Position numbers and translations under genes: made by a program. Under the pieces are notes generated by a model, which was not told where the DNA came from, ran no database searches, and worked only from the letters and a program-made list of their open reading frames with translations. 64,000 nt of DNA, taken from positions 35,006-99,005 of the forward strand of contig JADLZK010013186.1 of the NCBI GenBank assembly GCA_015847255.1. The letters are read 5' to 3'. This document shows, piece by piece, positions 45,281 to 58,330 of the stretch; position 1 is the stretch's first letter, and each line of letters begins with the position of its first letter. This DNA is from Hyparrhenia diplandra (lineage: Eukaryota > Streptophyta > Magnoliopsida > Poales > Poaceae).

Positions 45281-45540
45281 TTTTTTTTTTGTTAGAAAGG
45301 CGGCAAGAGCTTTGCCGGGTTTTTATTAGACGATAAAACGAAAATAAAACTTTACAGAAGACGACTCCCACTCTACTCGCACTCTACTCAACTCCCCCAC
45401 TACCTCAAATAAAACAAGTAAGGAACTCCACTCAGCTCGCAGGCTGAAACACAATAAAACAAGAAAGGAACTCCACCCGGCACGTGGGCTGTTGACACGC
45501 GACCAAAAAACAAACTCAGAAAACCAACGCTTCTAAAAAG
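45281..45540 (-). mobile_element. LINE 3' end fragment
   Basis: Poly-T followed by gttagaaaggcggcaagagc, the same 3' terminal family as at 41,169. The distal boundary is uncertain. It sits just upstream of the UTP6 first exon on the minus strand. Confidence 0.5.
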
Positions 45541-46249
45541 TAGAAGTGAAGTTCTAGTTCCTTGGTTGGGCAGGCACTGCGAGGTGGTACTGCCAATGAC
45601 GGACCCATGAAAAAATTATAGGTGGGGCGAATTTTGAAATGGAACGAAAAAAGCACTGTATTCATAATGCACTGCCATACTACAATTACACAAATCATGG
45701 GAACGGCATACTTTATTACATCCTTTCTCTAATTTAAGATGCTCATGAATTGATAATCATAAAAACAATACTTTTTTTTTGTTATTTCCAATGCTTGAAC
45801 CTTGGCCTCCACTAAATCCAGATATTAGCGGAGCTGGTTACCTTGCTTTGCTGCTAACTTGACCTTGGCGGGGAGAGTCAGAGAGTGCCAGACCAAGATG
45901 CCGGCGTGCGGCGGCGCCGATTGGGGAATGGAGAACCAAATTGGGCCCTCAGCCCCTTACATCGGGCTAAACTAAACTAATAGCAAAAAGGCCCAAAGTG
46001 TCCCAGCAATAGAGTCTTCTTCATCCGCCGTTGCCTCGTGCGTGGCTCGTCGGTCTTCGCCATGGCGCAGCGCTGCAGCTTGCTCGGCATTTCGCGTCCC
46101 CAAGACTCATCAGCAGCCAGAGATAGGGAAGACGGGTCTGTAGGTCCAAGGCTATGTCGCCAGTAGCTGGGGCGGCCGCCCCACCCCGCCCCTAGGGTAG
46201 GTCCGTCGTTGGGTACTGCACAACGTCATCTTTGCACAAATAAGCTACT

Positions 46250-47290
46250 TGTTCGGCGTTCAACGCCTTATGCTGAAAAAATTCGCCGGTTTCTCTCCTT
46301 CCAAACATGCCACCACCAGTAAATCATGATGCCGTCGAATTTTCTTCTGTCTTTGACAACAAATTTTCTTCGACATCGTTTCCAATGAGCTGTAAGTTGA
46401 ACCCGTCATAGAGATTGTGTCTACTACCTCCAAATTAAACCATCTCTTTATGTTGTGCCACACCTGCTTGGCGAAGGGGCAATCTTTGCATAGATGGGTT
46501 GGTGTTTCCGGTTCATTTCCACATAGGTTACATAAAGGGTCGTTTGGCCAATTCCTTTTGGCCAGGTTATTTGCAGTTAGAATCTTCTTATGCATTAGGG
46601 TCCATGCGAAGAAGCGGCATTTCTTTTCTGCTCCCGCTTTCCATATTGGTGAGATCTTTAATTTACTGAAACTTCCTTCAAATTGTACTAGGTAGGCGCT
46701 TTGCGTTGTATATTCTCCACTTGTCGTCCATCTCCAGCGAATTGTGTCGTACGTCCACACCATCCTGTAGATTAACCTCTGAAATGGCCTCTCATAGCTT
46801 GACATATTCGTGTATTTCTTCTTCTGATTGGATCGGTATAATGTTGCGTATCCATTTGTTTCTTTGCAATGCCTGGTGCACCGTAAATTTCTTTCTTTTG
46901 GACTTTTTGTACAGAGTAGGTGCTATTGATTTTGGTGTTGCACCATTCAACCATGATAAGGTCCAAAAGATTGCCGTCTTTCCATCTCCAACCGTCACCA
47001 CCGTTGAGGCCTGGAAGAGGTCACGGTCTCGATCGTCACAAGGCAAGTCCAGTTGATTCCATGCATGCTCTTTTTTAGTCCACTGAAACCATAGCCACCG
47101 TAACCTTAGTGCCCTTGAAAAATGCTCCAGGTCTAGGACTCCCAAGCCTCCCAACTTCTTTGGTCTACAAGTAGTTGGCCAATTTAAAAGCGAATGACCA
47201 CCCTTTACATTTTCCGGTGTTTCTCCTCTCCAAATAAAGCTCCTCCTGGATTGGGCCAAAAGTTTGTGGACCTGGAATCTATGTTGTGAT
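46250..47290 (-). mobile_element. LINE fragment: RT C-terminal part and zf-RVT domain
   Basis: Minus-strand reading gives SRRSFIWRGETPENVKGGHS, LGGLGVLDLEHFSRALRLRW, then the zinc-binding RT domain with WKAGAEKKCRFFAWTLMHKK and DPLCNLCGNEPETPTHLCKDC. This is the region C-terminal to the reverse transcriptase in plant L1 elements. It is frameshifted and has no 5' part. Confidence 0.75.
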
Positions 47291-50200
47291 ATGGATTGGG
47301 CCGCAGCGGCCTGCACTGCTGCTGGGACCGTGACAGCGTAAGGTGGCAGACGCAGACGACGACGACTCCAGGTCTCCCCTCCACAAGAGTTGACCTGCAA
47401 CTGCATCCAATGCAAAACCAACTTGCTGCACACTGCCAATTTGCTACTACTAGTATACATACATCGATCATGCATGCATCAAGTTGCTTGCATTGCATTG
47501 GGCCCTTGAGTTTACTCCATCTCCTGCGTATTGTGTTGTCCGTGTGATCGATCAAATGAAAAACAGCAGCATAGAAAGTCATGGATGCTGGACGAGACAG
47601 GACAGGACACAGTGGCCGCCCGTCGAAACTGTTGACCGCCATCTTCATCCGCGCGTGCCTCTGACCGCAGACTTTTCTTATTTATTAGATGGTACTACTC
47701 TGTCCCTTAATAGAAGTCGCTCGGAATCGTGCTGCCCTCACAGGCACGTTTCTCGAGCGTCAAGTAAAAAGGGACGGAGGTGGTATGTTAACGAATATTC
47801 AGCATGCATGCAATGCGATGAGTCGTCGTTTGCTTTCTGTCTGTCTGAAATTTATATCTATCACCTTTCATACACCAGACAGTACTATTCAGACGACCTA
47901 TATATATATACTATCGTCCTACTCGGATGATTCCGTGATAGAGAGAGTAACTCTTTATTAGCAGCATATAATAGCCGTTGCCTTCACTTTTATGCACTCG
48001 ATATATTTAGTGGCTTCTAGTTCATTGTGTGTACCAGCGCGCAGCGTCCACTTTCTTTTTTTCTACTCAGTGGATCCATCCTCGGGCTACTATATAATCA
48101 CTGACCACTAGAACCTGACGCTGATCCATGACCACTTGCAACTAGTGCCACTAATTCCAAGTGTGTCCTTCAGTCTTCCAAACGGTCATTGACTTTCTTG
48201 TTTTGGTTTTGAAAAACTGACTTACAGTTCGAATGGGGCAGTGCCTACCCAGATTAGGCAAAGTACATTTTTCAACCTCTAATTTTTAGGTCCGATTTTC
48301 AACCTTAAACTATGAAATCTGGTAACACACCATCTAAGTGTCAAAACGGGACAAATTTGGTTGTTCTCTAGATGGCTTCACAAGTGCTTTTTATAACAAT
48401 AAAATTATATTTTGATCTCTAGAAATTCGTAATTCATTTATTTAAATCATAAAAATATGAAACTAGCTACCACTTTCTCCTAAAAGTTTCATCTATCTCT
48501 TGGTGCTATATTTTAAATGATTTATCTATAGTTGAATATGCTAATATTTTACAAAGTAGAAAACAACCTTTAAAACCAGAGGGTCAAATTTGTTTGGTTT
48601 TAATAATTGAATATGATATCTGCTTTCCTAGTTTATTGTTTAAAACACAGCAAGTTTGAGGGTGAAAATGTACTTCACCCCCGAAATTCAAGCATATGAT
48701 CTTCAAACCCAAAGATGACATTTCACTGTAGTTGGTAAGTCTTTGTCTAAAAGATCTCCTAAAAAAAAAGATTTTCAGTTTACTGGATATGAAAGGTTAT
48801 TAATTCTATGCATGCTAGAAAAAGGTGCCGTACGTGTGGTTACGATTGAGCATACGCATAAGGCGGCGGCCGGGCACACGCAAACACGGACGGGTCAACA
48901 AAATCAAGTGCAGTCCCACGAATTGCATTAGCGGCCATGACGACTAGTTGATACAGTACTCCTTAGCTTCCTCCTCTCCTAATAACTGTGAGTTGATGCA
49001 TACTATGTGCATGCTTGTCTTGAGCGAAACATTTAAACTCTACTCATCTACGTTACCCAACTTTAATAATTTGTATCAGATCGAAACTGTACGTATGCTA
49101 AGTCTGACAAAGTTTATAGAAAAGAAGGACTATTCAATTTTGCATCATTGATACGTACGTACGTTATGACATGACAAATCACATATGCCTTTATCATTTA
49201 ATTTACACCTTGTTTAGTTGGTGAAATATATATATTGGGTTCGGCTACTGTAACATTTTTTTCATTTGTAGTATTTAGTAATTATTGTTCTACCATGTAC
49301 TAACTAGACTCAAAAGATTCGTCTCGGATTTTTCAGTCAAATTATGCAATTAGTTTTTTATTTACCTAATGCTCTATTTATACGTCAACAGATTTGATGT
49401 GACGGGTACTGTAGCATTTTTTAGGTTCAGCTTTCACCAACTATAGTATCCATGCAACGAGTTGGCGTTATCTTATCCACAGCACAGCCACAAATTAAAT
49501 ACAGCAGTACTTGATTCACTTGCACTTGATGATCAGCTAGCCGTTGCCTTCACTTGCACTTGATTCTTCTCTGTGCCCAGTATATATACAGTACAATTTT
49601 CTGTGCCAATAGAAAGGATCCATTGGGTTAGTGGCGGCTAATGACCATAGATTTGACCCCCGGCCTGACACTGTAATCCATGTCCATCATGCATGCATAT
49701 CTCCCTGCAGGCTACAGCTTGCATTGTTCATCACAGGCAGCACGTGCATCTGGATATACTCTAACCTCAAGTTGCCACATATCTATATGATTTGTTAGTT
49801 TGGCTGCTAGCTTGTCCTAATTGTGCTCCGTAATTCGTGTACATATTATTGTTAATTAATCACCATATTTTTATCATCCGGCGATCCTAACCTCAACTCG
49901 ATCGGTTTGTATTAAGCTAAGTGTGTGGTTGGATGGCTGACTGTGGCTGGTACCAAATCATATTATCGTCTAACTTGTTTGACTTGGAACTACTTTAAAC
50001 TTGGTTTATTTTTCAGGAACGAAGTGATAATAACAGAACCAGATCGAGAAACAAGCACACAGAAAACTCGAGCAGGATAAGCGTGAATACGTATGTCCTA
50101 CGTGCAAGCATGACACACGAGATAGCCTCCAGCTTTTAGGGATCAGATCTGAATTTATGCTTGATGCATGCAGCAAAACCAGAAAAGGTATCGCCTTTGC

Positions 50201-51979
50201 CTTTCCAGTCACGAGGAAACTGCTGCAGATTCTCTATCTGTATGTACGACAGGGATTATATCGATGATGATCCTATCTACTATATTGCATCCGGGGTATC
50301 TGTTCTTTTGTATGTATTGTTGGAGTATATTCTGACAAACGTACGTAGTTCCCTATTCAGGTTAATCGGTCACTATCCAGCAAAAACTTAAATTACTAAC
50401 CACACGATGTGTCTCATGACGTGATATGTCATGTCCTATTGTGAAAGAAATTAAGAACAAGGTCCACAATATGAGGCGCCTTGTTGCATATATGAAGTAC
50501 AAGTATATGATCATGATCGCCGATTACGCAAGCTAGTGATGTGACAAGGCACTGATTGTCCATCAGCTACTATTCTTAATTGGGTATGTCCAATAAGCAT
50601 GCATACACACTTTCTCGCTTTCACATGTACCCCTATATTAAAGTATCCGTTGATACATTCAACAGACTTTTCCTAGTCTGAAGAAACCAAGGTTGAAAAT
50701 TTGAGCTGGCTTTTTAGTAGTAGACTGAGACCATCAATTCATTGGTCCATATATTATTCTATAAAAAATATCTTTGGGACATACAAAAAAATCAATAGTG
50801 TGCTTTTAATATGAATCTAATAACATAAACTTTGCATTACAAACAAAATTATGTGTTAGTAAAGAGATTGATGTCGTCTTGCGTTCAAATGTTCAGAATA
50901 TATGTTTCAAAAAAAAAAATGTTTAGAATATATAATCTAAATGGACTTTTAAAGAAAAATATATTAATTAGTTTTTTCAATGTAATGTACTAACACAATT
51001 CTGGTAATGTGACATGTAGATTTCAACCCTTAATTATCATGAAAATTAAAATTTCAATCGTAAGTTGTAAATCATTTTCTTGGAGGGTTACTGTAACCGT
51101 CAAGGAAACACCTATATACCTTGACGGTTAACTTAAACCGCCAATGAATATATATTTTCTTGAGTGCACCCTGGCACAGCGGTTTGATTTTGACACTCAA
51201 GAAAATTCCTGGCAATTCCATTTTTCTGGTAGTGGACATCTTTGAAAGCTATGTATATAGTGCCTAAATGTACAGACAAGAGAATGGAAAAACAAAAGGT
51301 TAACTAATGCGACAATGAAGATAACACGTACTAGAACGACGCGCGCATATATTATATATACCGTTTGATTTGATAGGAGGAGAGATGGAGGGGATGATCT
51401 CGCGGATTGACTCCTTGCATGTTATGTTGGTTACCTTAATTATGTTGAGATATTAATTATTAAGCAAAATGCAAATGCAACGGTCGGATGACAGATATTT
51501 ATGCCATATACTTGTTGATGAGGAAGGCCATGGCAGCAGCAATGCAAGCTAAGTCAACCCTAGGTAGCTCATGCATGCATCATCACCTCATAATCTGATG
51601 GCACTGAATCAACGGATCAGATAATTTCTCCAACTCAGCACAGCCGCATTACAGCTGTAGGTCCTCAATCCGTAACGGTTACTCCAACTGGGCCTTAAAC
51701 TAGCTTGTTGCCTAATTGCTCTGACCATGCATACATTATATGCAATCAGCACCGTAGCACATGTGTGTGTATGCATCCCAAGATAAGCAAGCGTTGACTT
51801 GCCAACCATGCATCTATCTATTTCGATCAGAGACTGCGTGCCAGTGATGGGCCACTAAACCGTTGTACATGTACACACACAAGCATCGTCATGCTACTAC
51901 ATGCCGTTAATCATATCATCTGTAATCCTTTACTGAACATGCTCTGCCTGTGTCCATACATGTCCAGCCGTGCCGTGCC
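47291..51979. other. Large intergenic region upstream of the sugar transporter
   Basis: About 4.7 kb, AT-rich, with no gene recognised. Possible mobile fragments: a Stowaway-like piece at about 47,690-47,785 (tctgtccc ... gggacggaggtggta), a MITE-like piece at about 49,207-49,449 (accttgtttagttggtgaa ... ttcaccaactatag), and a single CACTA-like end near 51,236 (complement cactaccagaaaaatgg). The small open frames are not convincing. Confidence 0.45.
49207..49449. mobile_element. MITE-like element
   Basis: Inverted ends (ccttgtttagttggtgaaa at left, tttcaccaactatagtatcc at right) enclose about 240 AT-rich bases. The family resembles the common accttgtttagtt MITEs of grasses. No clear target duplication. 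Confidence 0.45.
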
Positions 51980-51987
51980 TATATAAG
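51980..51987 (+). promoter_or_regulatory. TATA box of the sugar transporter gene
   Basis: tatataag lies about 125 bases upstream of the ATG at 52109 and is followed about 30 bases later by a pyrimidine-rich start region (ctctgtcctccctc). Confidence 0.7.
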
Positions 51988-52108
51988 GAGCACAGCCCTC
52001 CGTCTCCTTGAGCACTCTGTCCTCCCTCATCTCATCAGCTCCTTAATTGGTTTCTCAGCCAGCCTCTCCGGCCGTCCCGTCGACGTCTAGCTAGAGGAAG
52101 AGGACACG

Positions 52109-55100
52109 ATGGCCGGCGGTGCCATCGTGAACACGGGCGGGGCCAAGGACTACCCCGGCAAGCTCACCCTCTTCGTCCTGCTCACCTGCATCGTCGCCGC
52201 CACCGGCGGTCTCATCTTCGGATATGACATCGGTATCTCAGGTGAGTCGTCGTCGTCGTCGTCCTAACTAGCTACGTGTATTAATTTCTTCTCTTTGATT
52301 TCTCCGTTGCTGACCGTGCTGTGATGTGCGTGCAGGCGGCGTGACCTCCATGGACCCGTTCCTGAAGAAGTTCTTCCCGGAGGTGTTCCGGAAGAAGCAG
52401 GAGGCCAAGACCAACCAGTACTGCAAGTACGACAACCAGCTGCTCCAGACCTTCACCTCCTCCCTCTACCTCGCCGCGCTCGTCGCCTCCTTCTTCGCCG
52501 CCACCGTCACCCGAGCACTCGGCCGTAAGTGGTCCATGCTCGTCGGCGGCCTCACCTTCCTCATCGGCGCCGCCCTCAACGGCGCCGCCCAGAACGTCGC
52601 CATGCTCATCGTCGGTCGCATCCTCCTCGGCGTCGGCGTCGGATTCGCCAATCAGGTACCGTCGTCAACGTTCTGCTACTGCTACTACATACTCTGCTAG
52701 TGTACATACATGAATAGAGGTCGAGATGCAGTTACACTCTGTCCTGCCTGTTTCTTTAATTTTGCACGGCAGGTAACAAAAAATGACTATATACCTAATC
52801 TAATGAGACAAAAGTATATATATTTATGCAAGATAATTATATAGTATATGATAATAATGTTACACCCATAAATAATCTCTTGATTATATTCTACCGTGTC
52901 GTCATGACTAGCAGTAGTGACAGCTAGAGGTAAGAAAGAACAAAAAAAGCGAGGCCGTAGCGATTCCGTCAATGATCAATTGCGTAGATGATTGCGACAT
53001 ACTACATAGCTGTCCTAAGGTTGCTTGAGTTTTGATATGATGGAGATGAGATTCTCTTGATTAGGTGCCTGTTAACCAACGGAAACTATACGCATACATA
53101 CATGTATGTATACTAGTAGTTCAACAGATAATAATTAATATTATCAAGTTGTATACATACATACAAGTCGTGCATGTGCAAAGTCCAAGCTGGTACGCTA
53201 GTTTATTTAGAAATAGTATCTCCATTGTCCTGATACCCCGCTGGAAGCTGCATGCTTCCCAAAGTCCAAGCTAGCTAGCAACACAATTCAAAGATCAATG
53301 TTTACTTTTTCTTCTTCTGTTTACTTTTCTTCTTCTCTCTCTATTTTTTTTTGAGAGAGAGAGGACAGCGAGTGAGCCAAATTGAAGATATATGTTCACT
53401 TATTGTATAGCATGGAAGTTGACTCTTCTGTATGTTTATCTGCCACCTAGCTAGCTTGCCGCCGGTTTCTTGGCTCTCTTGCTGCCTTTACTTGTTCATT
53501 GTCCTCCTCCTCGGCCTTGCTCTCAGTTCAGCTACTTGCTCATCTTGACCCCCTTTCCTATTCTACCTAGCCGTTCCAAACATTTTTTTAAGATCCGATT
53601 ACCTGGAAATATATATTAATAAAAGTTGCAAATCATTTTGTTTACTATATATCTCTCAAGTATATCTACAAGAGCATCAGCTAGGCATCTCATTTGGTTT
53701 TCAATATATAATTTGCATTCTTGCTTCTTCATGTCATTGGCGGCAACGACTAATAGCTGTAACACTATGTCATAAGCAAGTCGGTCGACATGGCCAAGGT
53801 TCACGTGCAAGACTTAATTTCACTCAAAAAGCAAGCTTCTTTTTCCTTGCAAAAGATCATTCAAACCCAAGGGTTTCATGTGACAATATGGATTACAAGA
53901 TAAGATCAGACCAGATTAGTTAATAAGCCCTGGAGAGGGATATAACAACGGATAATAATCAATTTGCACCCAGCTACTGGCATGGCTTCCTTCAATTAAC
54001 CTTAGCTTGATGTTCATTTCTTCTCAATAACTGAATGACAGAGTCCATGCCCTTTTTCTTTAAAAAAAAAAAAAAAATTCAGACAGCACTGTGAGAAGCA
54101 ATAATACAAACAAGCCGTGAAAAATATCTTGGTTCTTGGACATTTTGGACCTGGGGTTCCTGCTTCAAATTCCAACCACGCAAAAAATAAATTCGTGGAC
54201 TGTTCTGCTTGAGCGAGATTAATTTTGTCTGCTGCCTCCTCCATCATCATAACACAATTAACCATTATTACTGGGAATTTCCTCTCTCTCTCTCTTGCGA
54301 ATTGAACCATTATTACTGCTACTAGGAGAGTTTCGGTCTAACTGCTAGTCAAATCAAACTAAAAGTTTGGTAAAGTGATTTATCGATTAGCGATAACTAA
54401 TTGTGGACACAAAAGTTGCAAGGAATTCTTCCACAGGCATGCGTGTTGCTTCCTTTATCTTGATCCCTATGAAGACTTGACTTGGACTATTGTACACTGT
54501 CATTTTCAGTGCAATTAAGTGTATGGGCATACAAAAGAGATAGATATTATTGCATCTAGTAACAAGGACAGAGATGGGCAGACAGTGAGAGACAGTATTA
54601 ACCAGCTGTGTGTTCTGTGGTTATATTTATTACTACAGTAGTTTACAAAACTCAGTTCTGCCATTTTTCATTTGGTTTCCCTGTCATGTTTATTTCCAAT
54701 AGTTCTATTTATTATTTCTATTTTCATCTGGTCAAACAGTAGCTATCTGGATGCTCTTGTCATGAATATTCATATCCTTTTACATGGTCAATGAATCAAC
54801 GGGTCTAGATAGTGACGTCATATGTTTGACTTGCTTGCTTGTCCAACATGTCGGCATACTATGCAATATGCATGCAGGACCAATAATAGTGAAACTGCAA
54901 TGCAGTGACCTACCTGTGTTCTTGACTAATCACATTCGCATAAAAAAAAAGTTTTGTTACTAGTAGGAGTAATTTGCATGCTAATGATGGACAAACATTA
55001 TTACTTTTACAAACCGTGTTTGACCGTTCGTCCCTATTTATCTTTTTTCTACAAATATTATCACTTTTGTTATGACTTACTACATCACTAACGATTGTTT

Positions 55101-56387
55101 AGTAACATTTAATTTGTTTTATAATTTAAATAGAAATTTTGAATAAGACGAGTGGTCGAACATAGTTTTTAAAAGTTAAAGAATTGCGTTTATTTTGAGA
55201 CAGAGGGAGTACTCACATTAGCATAAAAAAGAGTTTGGAGTAATTTGCATGCTAATGATGGACATTGTATGCAGTCTGTGCCGGTGTACCTGTCGGAGAT
55301 GGCGCCGGCGCGGCTCCGTGGCATGCTCAACATCGGGTTCCAGCTGATGATCACCATCGGCATCCTGGCGGCGGAGCTCATCAACTACGGCACCAACAAG
55401 ATCAAGGCCGGGTACGGGTGGCGCGTGAGCCTGGCGCTGGCGGCGGTGCCGGCGGCCATCATCACCGTGGGCTCCGTCTTCCTGCCCGACACCCCCAACT
55501 CGCTGCTAGAGCGCGGGCACCCCGAGGAGGCCCGGCGCATGCTCCGGCGCATCCGCGGCACGGAGGACATCGGCGAGGAGTACGCGGACCTGGTGGCGGC
55601 GAGCGAGGAGGCCCGGCAGGTGGAGCACCCGTGGCGGAACATCGTCAAGCGCCGCTACCGCGCGCAGCTCACCATGGCCGTCATGATCCCCTTCTTCCAG
55701 CAGCTCACGGGGATCAACGTCATCATGTTCTACGCGCCCGTGCTGTTCGAGACGCTGGGCTTCAAGAACGACGCCTCCCTCATGTCCTCCGTCATCACGG
55801 GGCTCGTCAACGTCTTCGCCACCGTCGTGTCCATCGTCACCGTCGACCGCGTCGGCCGCCGGAAGCTCTTCCTCCAGGGCGGCGCGCAGATGATCGTGTG
55901 CCAGCTCGTGGTGGGCACGCTCATCGCCGCCAAGTTCGGGACCAGCGGCACGGGCGACATCGCCAGGGGCTACGCGGCCGTGGTGGTCGTCTTCATCTGC
56001 GCCTACGTCGCCGGCTTCGCCTGGTCGTGGGGGCCGCTCGGCTGGCTCGTGCCGTCGGAGATCTTCCCGCTGGAGATCCGGCCGGCGGGGCAGAGCATCA
56101 ACGTCTCCGTCAACATGTTCTTCACCTTCTGCATCGCGCAGGCCTTCCTCACCATGCTCTGCCACTTCAAGTTCGGCCTCTTCTACTTCTTCGCCGGCTG
56201 GGTCGTCATCATGACCGTCTTCATCGCGCTCTTCCTGCCGGAGACCAAGAACGTGCCCATCGAGGAGATGGTGCTCGTCTGGAAGTCGCACTGGTTCTGG
56301 AAAAAGTTCATCGCCGACGAGGACGTGCACGTCGGAGCCGTGGCCAAAAACGCCGCCGACGCCAAAAACGGAGGCAACCACGCCTGA
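52109..56387 (+). CDS. STP/MST-family monosaccharide:H+ symporter
   Basis: Plasma-membrane proton-coupled hexose importer of the sugar transport protein family (major facilitator superfamily, 12 helices). Exons 52109-52241, 52336-52655 and 55275-56387 join in phase to 521 residues; introns have gt/ag ends. Motifs in order: GGLIFGYDIGISGGVTSMD; NQYCKYDNQLLQTFTSSLYL with the lid-domain Cys; GRKWSM; GRILLGVGVGFANQSVPVYL; RLRGMLNIGFQLMITIG; PDTPNS; FQQLTGINVIMFYAPVLF; VDRVGRRKLFLQGG; SWGPLGWLVPSEIFPLEIRP; TMLCHFKFGLFYFF with the second Cys that pairs with the lid Cys in known STP structures; LPETKNVPIEEM. The second intron is 2.6 kb. The length is normal for the family and no lesion is seen. Whether it prefers glucose, galactose or pentoses cannot be read from sequence. 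Confidence 0.95.
55010..55215. mobile_element. Degenerate Stowaway-like MITE near the STP intron acceptor
   Basis: The segment with gaccgttcgtccctattt and, to the right, gacgagtggtcgaacatag followed by gagacagagggagtact resembles the subterminal and terminal parts of the element at 5057-5299. The left terminus is missing or unrecognisable. It ends about 60 bases before the acceptor of the last STP exon. Confidence 0.5.
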
Positions 56388-57929
56388 TCATCATCTACCG
56401 CCACAACTGCCGGATTGATTGTACATGTGTAATGTTTGTTACGCCCATCAAGTCTTTCTTGAGTTTAATTCTCCATCAAGTAGTAGCTACATAGCCTCCT
56501 AGTACTAGTACTTGTTTGTGTAATGTTTGTTACGCCCATTAAATTCTTGGGGAAAAAAACTTGTACCGTACCACTATCAATTATCACCTTAAACCAGATC
56601 CATTTCGAAACTATCCAAAAGGATGAACTACAACGTGATGAATCAATAGTTTCCTGGACGGTGTTCCATTCCATCCAAGAGCAATATGGCGCCATTGTAC
56701 AATGAAACAACAGCTAGTACGTAAACACATTCCAGATGGAGGCAAAGAGATTATTTGCCTTCAGCATGTACTACCAATTAGTCATACATAAACAAAAATG
56801 TACCACCAATTGTCGATCCCAAGGGTACTTGTACCATATGTCTATCAAAGCATACACTCAGAACAACTCACAAAATTTATCACCAACCAGTATTGTACAG
56901 TCTAACAGAAGACGTCTTAAAAAATTGCTAAGCTTATCGTATTTCAAGTTTTCCAAGCTTTATTCGTAAGGGGAAAAAATCATACAATTCCCAATTGTCA
57001 TCAATACCACTCAACAATATTAGAAAAATATATGTGTTGTGTGCTGATATGAAAGCACTGCTCTGCTTATTGTTTTGAGCTTTATTCGTGTGAGAAAAAA
57101 TCGATCAGCAAACCTGGTGCCTCAGCTTATATCACAACATTGACATGGTATATCGATGGTCGTGCTTGACTGATCTTACAGCGCCTTTCCCTCTGTCTGA
57201 GTATGCTTCGCCAGATCTGTGGCACTAGCATGTTCAACAAGTCTTGACCCCAGCAAAGTTGTGGGCGTGTTGCGGGCTCTTGTGTACTTCAGCGATGAGC
57301 CTGAGGCATATCCAGAACGTGCATGCCGTGAGCTCTGTGGCTTGTGAGAAGATGAGGCACCCAACCTGGAAGATTTTGCGGTCTGATCTACCACCACGTT
57401 CAGAACGGTGCGAAGAAGATATCTTGCGGGTATGGCGGTCTGAGACATCTTTTGAACCAGTCGCCCTAATAGGCTGCTTGTTGTACACAACAAGGTTTGG
57501 CAGGAGACCAAGCAGGTACTTCTTCAGGTGCTCATCACCTACATTCTTCTGTGCAGGGTTGCCATCAAGGTTAATGGCTTCTAGAGAGTTGTAATTCGCA
57601 GCTAGCTGCCCAAGGCCCTTTGATGTAGAAATCTTGTTGTGGCGCAAGTCCAGAACCTTAAGTTTCAGAAGCCGGTGAAGACCATCTACCTCACTGATCT
57701 TGTTACCAGCCAGATATAACTCCTTCAATGAGGAACAGGAAGCCAGTCCTAAGAAATAATCCAAAAATAAAGTCAATGCAAGCAAAGAAATCTTCTTTCA
57801 GTTGAATATAATCATATAATTCAGTTTCAGGAAACATCCATGAATATACAACTCCATATAGCACGTAGGATCTGCGAGCAGAGAGCACTTTCGGATTACT
57901 GTTTCAATACTGTTCACGAATCGAGTTCA

Positions 57930-58330
57930 GCCACGTGGGCTCGTGCTTGTGTCGCCGTCCATTTGGGCTCCCAACGTTCATTATGGCCGGTTCCACTCGC
58001 TCTATCCCGAGAGGAATGGGAAATCACACAGCATGGCGCCTCGCCGTCTCCGTCGGTCCGTCCCACTTCCTCCTCCTCTTCTTCCCTAGATGCAGCGCTT
58101 CCTCTGCCCCCCGCCCGGCGGGTCTGCCTTGCCTGCGGTTCCCCTGCGGGACCAGGATGGAGAGGCAGTGACGGCGACGGCGCTTTGGGTCATCGGCAAC
58201 CACGGGGCATAGGATACGGAACAGCACACCCTCATCCTCATCTCCACCAGCAAGCAGCATGGGCTCCCCAACTCTACCTCGCCGTCTTCCTAGCACTAAG
58301 GTTCATGCCCCCTCCCCAGTCCCTCTCCTT
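57930..58330 (+). other. GC-rich island inside an LRR-gene intron
   Basis: About 400 bases, far richer in G+C than the flanking intron, with Pro/Arg/Ser-coding open frames on both strands and an internal ctcttcttccctag|atg acceptor-like junction. It looks like a first exon or leader of some other gene carried into the intron, for example as a Pack-type capture. No terminal repeats or recognisable protein are seen. Confidence 0.35.

Noticed and set aside
47205..48000. Frames of 147 and 148 codons around 47.2-47.9 kb
   Set aside because: One is antisense or off-frame LINE sequence and the other crosses a MITE-like piece; no domain.
50320..51240. A complete CACTA element from cactatccag (50372) to the end at 51236
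   Set aside because: The left sequence matches the terminal motif only loosely and the 3-base flanks do not agree.
55265..56494. 409-codon frame in the last STP exon, and a 291-codon frame on the opposite strand (55506-56381)
   Set aside because: Both are shadows of the GC-rich transporter exon; their translations are Arg/His/Gly-biased and have no domain, while the true frame has every transporter motif.
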